A stretch of DNA of 64,000 nt from Streptomyces seoulensis (lineage in GTDB: Bacteria; Actinomycetota; Actinomycetes; Streptomycetales; Streptomycetaceae). The translations under genes were made by a program, and so were the position numbers. Of the stretch, positions 60,234 through 64,000 are shown piece after piece. The stretch covers positions 2,324,853-2,388,852 of the forward strand of contig CP054936.1 in assembly GCA_013364255.1 (NCBI GenBank), given 5' to 3'. Positions within the stretch are counted from its first letter, which is position 1; each line of letters opens with the position of its first letter. Below the pieces are notes generated by a model. That model did no database searches. It saw only the letters and a program-made list of their open reading frames with translations, and was not told the origin of the DNA.

Positions 60234-61070
60234 ATGGAGTTCGACAAGCCGGTGATCGGCGGCCCCTGCTGGGCGGAGCTGGGCACCAGCGATCTGGCGG
60301 CGGCCAAGCAGTTCTACGGTGAGGTCTTCGCCTGGCGGTGCGACACCGACTCCCGCCCGGAGCTGCGCGGGTACACCGTCGCCCGGCTGGGCGGCGCGGC
60401 GGTCGCCGGACTCGGCCCCCTGTACCGGCCCACGCAGCCGATCGCCTGGAACGTCTCGTTCGCCGTCGCCGACGTCGACGCGGCCACGCACAAGGTGGTG
60501 GCGGCCGGCGGAACGGTGATCCGGGGCCCGATGGACATCTTCGACGAGGGCCGCCGCACGGTGGCGCTCGACCCGTCCGGCGCGGCCTTCCAGATGTGGC
60601 AGGCGCGCGACTTCCCCGGCGCCGGCGTCTTCAACCGGCCCGGCGCCCTCGGCTGGGTGGAACTCGCGACCCGCGACGTCAAGCGGGCCAGGGACTTCTA
60701 CACGACCGTGTTCGGCTGGAGCGTCAACGCCTCCGAGTGGTACACGCAGTGGGGCACGCACGGCATGGACTTCGGCGGCGTGACGGCGCTGCACGAGCGC
60801 TTCCCGGTCGACGTGCCGCCGCACTGGCTGCCGTACTTCGCGGTCGAGGACGTGGACGGCACCACCGAGGTCGCGCTGCGGGCGGGCGGCAAGGCCCTCC
60901 AGGAGCCCACCTCCGTCCCGGACGGCCCCCGCATCGCGGTGCTCCGCGACCCGCAGGGCGCGGCCTACGGCGTCTACCAGGCCGGTGACGAGGACGCCGG
61001 GCAGTCCGGCGCGTCCGACACCGGACAGGACACGGGACGGGACGGCGGGGCGGGGCCGGCGGCGGGCTGA
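60234..61070 (+). CDS. Two-domain VOC-family protein
   Basis: 278 residues, two VOC modules: residues about 8-122 (WAELGTSDLAAAKQFYGEVFAWRC, SGAAFQMWQARD) and 136-252 (GWVELATRDVKRARDFYTTVFGWSV, PQGAAYGVYQAG). Such tandem proteins are common in streptomycetes and mimic the dimer of single-domain ones. Possible glyoxalase or dioxygenase-like metal chemistry. The last 25 residues are a Gly/Asp/Ala-rich tail. ATG 60234 has GGAGGAG at five bases. Confidence 0.88.
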   Translation: MEFDKPVIGGPCWAELGTSDLAAAKQFYGEVFAWRCDTDSRPELRGYTVARLGGAAVAGLGPLYRPTQPIAWNVSFAVADVDAATHKVVAAGGTVIRGPMDIFDEGRRTVALDPSGAAFQMWQARDFPGAGVFNRPGALGWVELATRDVKRARDFYTTVFGWSVNASEWYTQWGTHGMDFGGVTALHERFPVDVPPHWLPYFAVEDVDGTTEVALRAGGKALQEPTSVPDGPRIAVLRDPQGAAYGVYQAGDEDAGQSGASDTGQDTGRDGGAGPAAG

Positions 61071-61111
61071 GGACACCGGGCAGGAACGGGCGGGCTCCCG
61101 AGAGGACGGCG

Positions 61112-61750
61112 TCAGGTCCGGGGCAGTCCGGGGCGGCCCTCCAGCCTGCCCAGCAGCTCGCACAGGAGTACGGCCAGCTCGCCGCGGCCGTCGCCGTCGA
61201 GACCGGCGAGGACGCTTCGCTCGTAGGCGAGCTGTTCGGGCAGGATGCCGTCGACCAGGTCCCGTCCGGCGTCGGTGAGGCGGACGTGGGCGACCCTGCG
61301 GTCCCGGGTGTCGCCGCGCCGCTCGACCAGAGCGCGCTCGGTCAGCTGCTTGAGGCGCTTGGTGACGGCGGCGCCCGAGGAGAACGTCTCGCGGGCCAGC
61401 TCGCTGGGGGTGAGTTCGTGCCCGGTGCGCCGCAGCGCGCCGAGCAGGTCGAACTCGGGCCGGCTGAGCCCGGCCCGGCGCAGCGGCGCGTCCTCGGCCT
61501 GCTGGAGGAGGGCGGCGCAGCGGTTGATGCGGCCGATGATCTCCATCGGCGCCGTGTCCAGCTCGGGATGGACGGACCGCCACTGGCGTACGACCGCGGC
61601 GACGGTGTCCTCGCGGCCGCCGGCGGCCTCCCGGGCCGCCGTGGCGCCGTCGGCGTCACCGGTGGTCGCCCGGCCGGTGGCGCCGCCGTCGGTGGCGTCA
61701 CCCTCGCCGGTCGCGTCGCCGGGTGCCGGCCGTCCGTTGTCCGCCGTCAT
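61112..61750 (-). CDS. MarR-family transcriptional regulator, coupled to the FUSC transporter gene
   Basis: 212 residues. About 45 N-terminal residues are Gly/Ala/Asp/Thr-rich and probably disordered. The MarR winged helix follows: LRRAGLSRPEFDLLGALRRTGHELTPSELARETFSSGAAVTKRLKQLTERALVERRGDTRDRRVAHVRLTDAGR. ATG 61750 overlaps the stop of the FUSC gene as ATGA, so it is translated with it. The likely role is repression of the operon, relieved by a phenolic or other drug-like ligand. The site at 63470-63489 is the candidate operator. Confidence 0.88.
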   Translation of the reverse strand: MTADNGRPAPGDATGEGDATDGGATGRATTGDADGATAAREAAGGREDTVAAVVRQWRSVHPELDTAPMEIIGRINRCAALLQQAEDAPLRRAGLSRPEFDLLGALRRTGHELTPSELARETFSSGAAVTKRLKQLTERALVERRGDTRDRRVAHVRLTDAGRDLVDGILPEQLAYERSVLAGLDGDGRGELAVLLCELLGRLEGRPGLPRT

Positions 61751-63462
61751 GGCCGTGGGTCCTCCGTCGTGCCGTCCGTGCTGGTCGCCGGGGTGTGCAG
61801 GCCCAGGCGACGTATCGTCGCGGCGAGCGTACGGTGTGCGGACCGCTCGGTGAGCACGACCCGCTCCTGAGGCAGGGCGCGCTGCCACCACTCGCCGGAG
61901 GCGGCGTCGGCGGTGGCGCGCAGCTCGACCAGCGCGGCGGCCAGGCCCCGGCGGGCGGACTCCAGCGCGGCGGGCTCGGCCCGCTCCTCGGCGAGCAGCC
62001 GCGCGGCTCGCTCGCGTGCCCGGTCGACGGCGCTCAGGGCGTCCTCGATGCGGTCGCCGGCCCGCCGGTTGGTGACGGCCACGGCGGCCGCGAAGCCGAC
62101 CAGTGCGCCGACCACGGTGTCCACCGCGCGCTCGGTGATCAGCTCGCCCGTCGCCTGCCGCCGGGCGAACTCGGTGATGAGCAGGGCCATCGGGGTCACG
62201 CAGAGAGAGCCGAGCCAGTAGTTGCGGCCCATCAGCGCCTCGGCGCCGAAGTTGAGGACCAGGCAGCACAGGACGAGGGCCACGCCGCTGGTGTGCGCGA
62301 GCGGGGCGATGGCCGCGAAGACGAGGACGCCGGCGAGGTTGCCGACGACCCGCTGGACGCTCCGGCTCCAGGTGAGGGTCAGGTTGGCCTGGTAGAGGGC
62401 GGCGGCGGTGACCAGGGCCCAGTAGGGGCGGCCGATGCCGAGCGCGAGGGAGGCGTATCCGGCGAGCGCGCAGCCGAGGGCGGTGCGCAGCGCGATCGGG
62501 GTGAGCGGGCCGAGCCGGCTCCACCAGGGGCGGTGCGGGGCGGCGCTCTCCGCCGCCACGCCGAGCAGTTCGTCGGTGGCCGCGGCCGTCTCGCCCACGC
62601 TCGGGACCGGTCCGCTGCCGCACAGCCCGCGCGCCCAGGTCCGCAGCAGGCGCGGGTCGGCGTCGGCCGGGGCGGCGAGCGCGACCTCGGCGCGCACGAC
62701 GAGGCGTTCCAGGGCGCGCCGGGGCCCGGTGCGGGCGCCGGTGGCCAGCAGCGCCTGCCAGGCGGCCTGCACGGCGGCGGCCGCGGCGGCGCGGGCGCGG
62801 GCGTGGCCCTCGCCGTCGCCGCCGGTCGCGGCGTACGCGGCGGCGGCGTTCAGCGCCTGGGCGGTGGCGCGGCGCTCCGGGCCGTGCGGGCGCAGCAGGC
62901 CGGGGGCCATGCCGACCAGCCAGGCCCAGGCTCCGGCCGCCGCGGCCAGCGCCAGGTGTCCGGGGATCTGGCCGAGGCTCTGCGGGACGAAGAGGGCGGC
63001 GGAGCTGACGAAGCTGAGGACGACGTTGCCGGGCGGGCCGAGCCGGGTGGCGTCGCACAGCGTCTTCTGCGCGGCGGCCAGGAGCGCGCCCACGGTGACC
63101 AGGACGACCGCGTCGGAGGTGAGCGAGGCCGCTACGAGGGAGAGCGCGAGGCCGCCGAGCATTCCCGCCACGACCCAGGCCAGCACCCGGGCCCGGGCGG
63201 CGTAGGGGCGGTTGTGGGCGTAGAGGGCGCAGAGCGAGCCGGCCATCGTGTACATGGCCAGGTCGAGCCGGCCGAGAGCGAGCAGCGTGAGGTTGGGCGG
63301 GGCGACCGAGACGACGGCGCTCAGCGCGGGCTTGAACCAGATGTCCGAGGGCCGGCCGAGCCGGAGGACGCCGGCCAGGGGGAGGCGCGGGGCGGATCGG
63401 CGGCCCGGGGCCGGTGCGGGGGTGCGGGTGGTGGGGCTGGGAGGCGCACTGCTCATGGCCAT
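61747..63462 (-). CDS. FUSC-family (fusaric-acid-resistance-like) membrane protein
   Basis: 571 residues. Two sets of about five to six membrane helices (about 35-175 and 340-460) are separated by a soluble helical stretch (HARARAAAAAAVQAAWQALLATGARTGPRRAL). The second set carries the FUSC pattern GRPYWALVTAAALYQANLTLTWSRSVQRVVGNLAGVLVF. Family members export aromatic acids or shape the inner membrane; the substrate is unknown. ATG 63462 and 63456 are both possible starts. TAAGCT (minus strand) is one base ahead of the first. Confidence 0.87.
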   Translation of the reverse strand: MAMSSAPPSPTTRTPAPAPGRRSAPRLPLAGVLRLGRPSDIWFKPALSAVVSVAPPNLTLLALGRLDLAMYTMAGSLCALYAHNRPYAARARVLAWVVAGMLGGLALSLVAASLTSDAVVLVTVGALLAAAQKTLCDATRLGPPGNVVLSFVSSAALFVPQSLGQIPGHLALAAAAGAWAWLVGMAPGLLRPHGPERRATAQALNAAAAYAATGGDGEGHARARAAAAAAVQAAWQALLATGARTGPRRALERLVVRAEVALAAPADADPRLLRTWARGLCGSGPVPSVGETAAATDELLGVAAESAAPHRPWWSRLGPLTPIALRTALGCALAGYASLALGIGRPYWALVTAAALYQANLTLTWSRSVQRVVGNLAGVLVFAAIAPLAHTSGVALVLCCLVLNFGAEALMGRNYWLGSLCVTPMALLITEFARRQATGELITERAVDTVVGALVGFAAAVAVTNRRAGDRIEDALSAVDRARERAARLLAEERAEPAALESARRGLAAALVELRATADAASGEWWQRALPQERVVLTERSAHRTLAATIRRLGLHTPATSTDGTTEDPRP

Positions 63463-63469
63463 AAGCTTA

Positions 63470-63489
63470 ACAGGTGTTTTACAGGTAAA
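63470..63489. promoter_or_regulatory. Candidate MarR operator in front of the FUSC gene
   Basis: ACAGGTG (63470-63476) and ACAGGTA (63481-63487) are direct repeats one helical turn apart. The palindrome TTTAC-AG-GTAAA (63478-63489) overlaps the second. This is the A+T-rich part of the intergenic region. Confidence 0.6.
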
Positions 63490-63646
63490 TTATTGACCGA
63501 CGTCCCCTCATGACGCGGCGCGCTCCCGCGAACGCTCCCCGCGTACACCCTTGCGCTCGTGTGCGCACCGCGCGGTCCGGGCATCGCTTGACCGACCGGC
63601 GGACCGCCCAGCGGCGGTCCGGCAACGTCGAGCGGGGAGGTGGGGG

Positions 63647-64000
63647 GTGCACGGACCGGCTTCGCCCGGCTGGCTGCTGGTCGCGCTGTGCGCGGCGAGC
63701 GGCGCCTACTGTCTGCTGCGCATGCGCAGCGGTGTCGAGGAGCAGCGCAGGGCCGCGGGCAGCGAGGCGGTGATGGGCTTCGCGATGGCCGCCATGGCCG
63801 TCCCCGCGGCGGTCTTCAGTCCGCCGGCCTGGGCCTGGCCCGGCTACGCGCTGGTCTTCGGCGTGGCCGCGCTGCGCTCACTGTGGTGGGCGCGGACCAG
63901 CGCGCACCATCTGCACCACTCGGTGGGCGCGGCCGCCATGGTCTACATGTCGGTGGTGATGACGCTGTCCCCCGGCTCCCCCGGCGGGCACCACCACGCG
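63647..64000 (+). CDS. DUF5134 family membrane protein (5' part)
   Basis: The first 118 codons are in the window; the gene runs off the right edge. GTG 63647 follows GGGGAGGTGGGG. Three membrane helices are visible (about 6-23, 40-62, 66-84), then a His-rich segment: TSAHHLHHSVGAAAMVYMSVVMTLSPGSP and GGHHH. The conserved HH.HH pair at the end of a helix is characteristic of DUF5134, a membrane family of unknown function that could bind a metal or heme. It is divergent from the FUSC/MarR operon. Confidence 0.8.
   Translation, partial: MHGPASPGWLLVALCAASGAYCLLRMRSGVEEQRRAAGSEAVMGFAMAAMAVPAAVFSPPAWAWPGYALVFGVAALRSLWWARTSAHHLHHSVGAAAMVYMSVVMTLSPGSPGGHHHA

Overview
The window is a gene-dense stretch of a Streptomyces-type actinobacterial chromosome. 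The evidence is very high G+C with strong third-position G/C bias, many GTG and a few TTG starts, 4-base ATGA/GTGA start-stop overlaps, and long antisense shadow ORFs. Characteristic families are also present: a TerD-family protein, two Rv1733c-like membrane proteins, an RsbW-like kinase, DUF4865, DUF5134 and DUF6421 proteins, and a tiny HVDLVR-type leader peptide. I see no tRNA, rRNA, insertion sequence, prophage or CRISPR array. It reads as ordinary chromosome with some lineage-specific insertions.

Layout. 1-3.7 kb: the tail of an unrecognised gene and a translationally coupled pair of P-loop ATPases, the least explained module here. 4-13 kb: cation/proton antiporter, small acetyltransferase, TMEM175-type channel, Nudix hydrolase, apolipoprotein N-acyltransferase (lnt), PH-like membrane protein, glutamate racemase-like protein, HpnB-like glycosyltransferase and a TerD-TerA fusion. 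13-20 kb: a Pro/Gln/Tyr-rich protein, an Rv1733c-like protein, a beta-helix plus AAA+ fusion, and a large membrane-embedded alpha/beta hydrolase. 20-27 kb: DeoR regulator, Cds1-like PLP enzyme, RsbW-like protein, a TetR/DUF4865/phosphotriesterase-like operon with a 22-bp operator, and a ROK regulator. 27-32 kb: AlkB, an RlmG-like methyltransferase, and a divergent sugar (probably amino-sugar or ketose phosphate) module of DeoR, SIS isomerase and class II aldolase.

32-48 kb: luciferase-family protein, second Rv1733c-like protein, leaderless MFS gene, a ClpC-like ATPase with no visible ClpP-docking loop, a TetR-regulated deazaflavin oxidoreductase, geranylgeranyl-reductase-family protein, M20 dipeptidase, a TmrB-Nudix fusion, and a divergent LacI/ROK-kinase pair sharing a palindromic operator. 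This part also carries four G+C-rich tandem repeat arrays between genes, each of a different sequence. One has a 36-bp period and runs into the stop codon of the ROK kinase.

48-64 kb: DUF6986 aldolase-like gene, etfBA, leader peptide plus flavin reductase, thioredoxin, PlsC-like acyltransferase, a B3/B4-domain and transglutaminase pair, the DUF6421/SDR/threonine aldolase operon with a BldM-like palindrome upstream, GDPD phosphodiesterase, GNAT and two VOC proteins, a coupled FUSC transporter/MarR operon, and the start of a DUF5134 gene.

Functions are assigned from motifs and family resemblance read by eye; no database search was run. Regulatory sites rest on symmetry and spacing alone.
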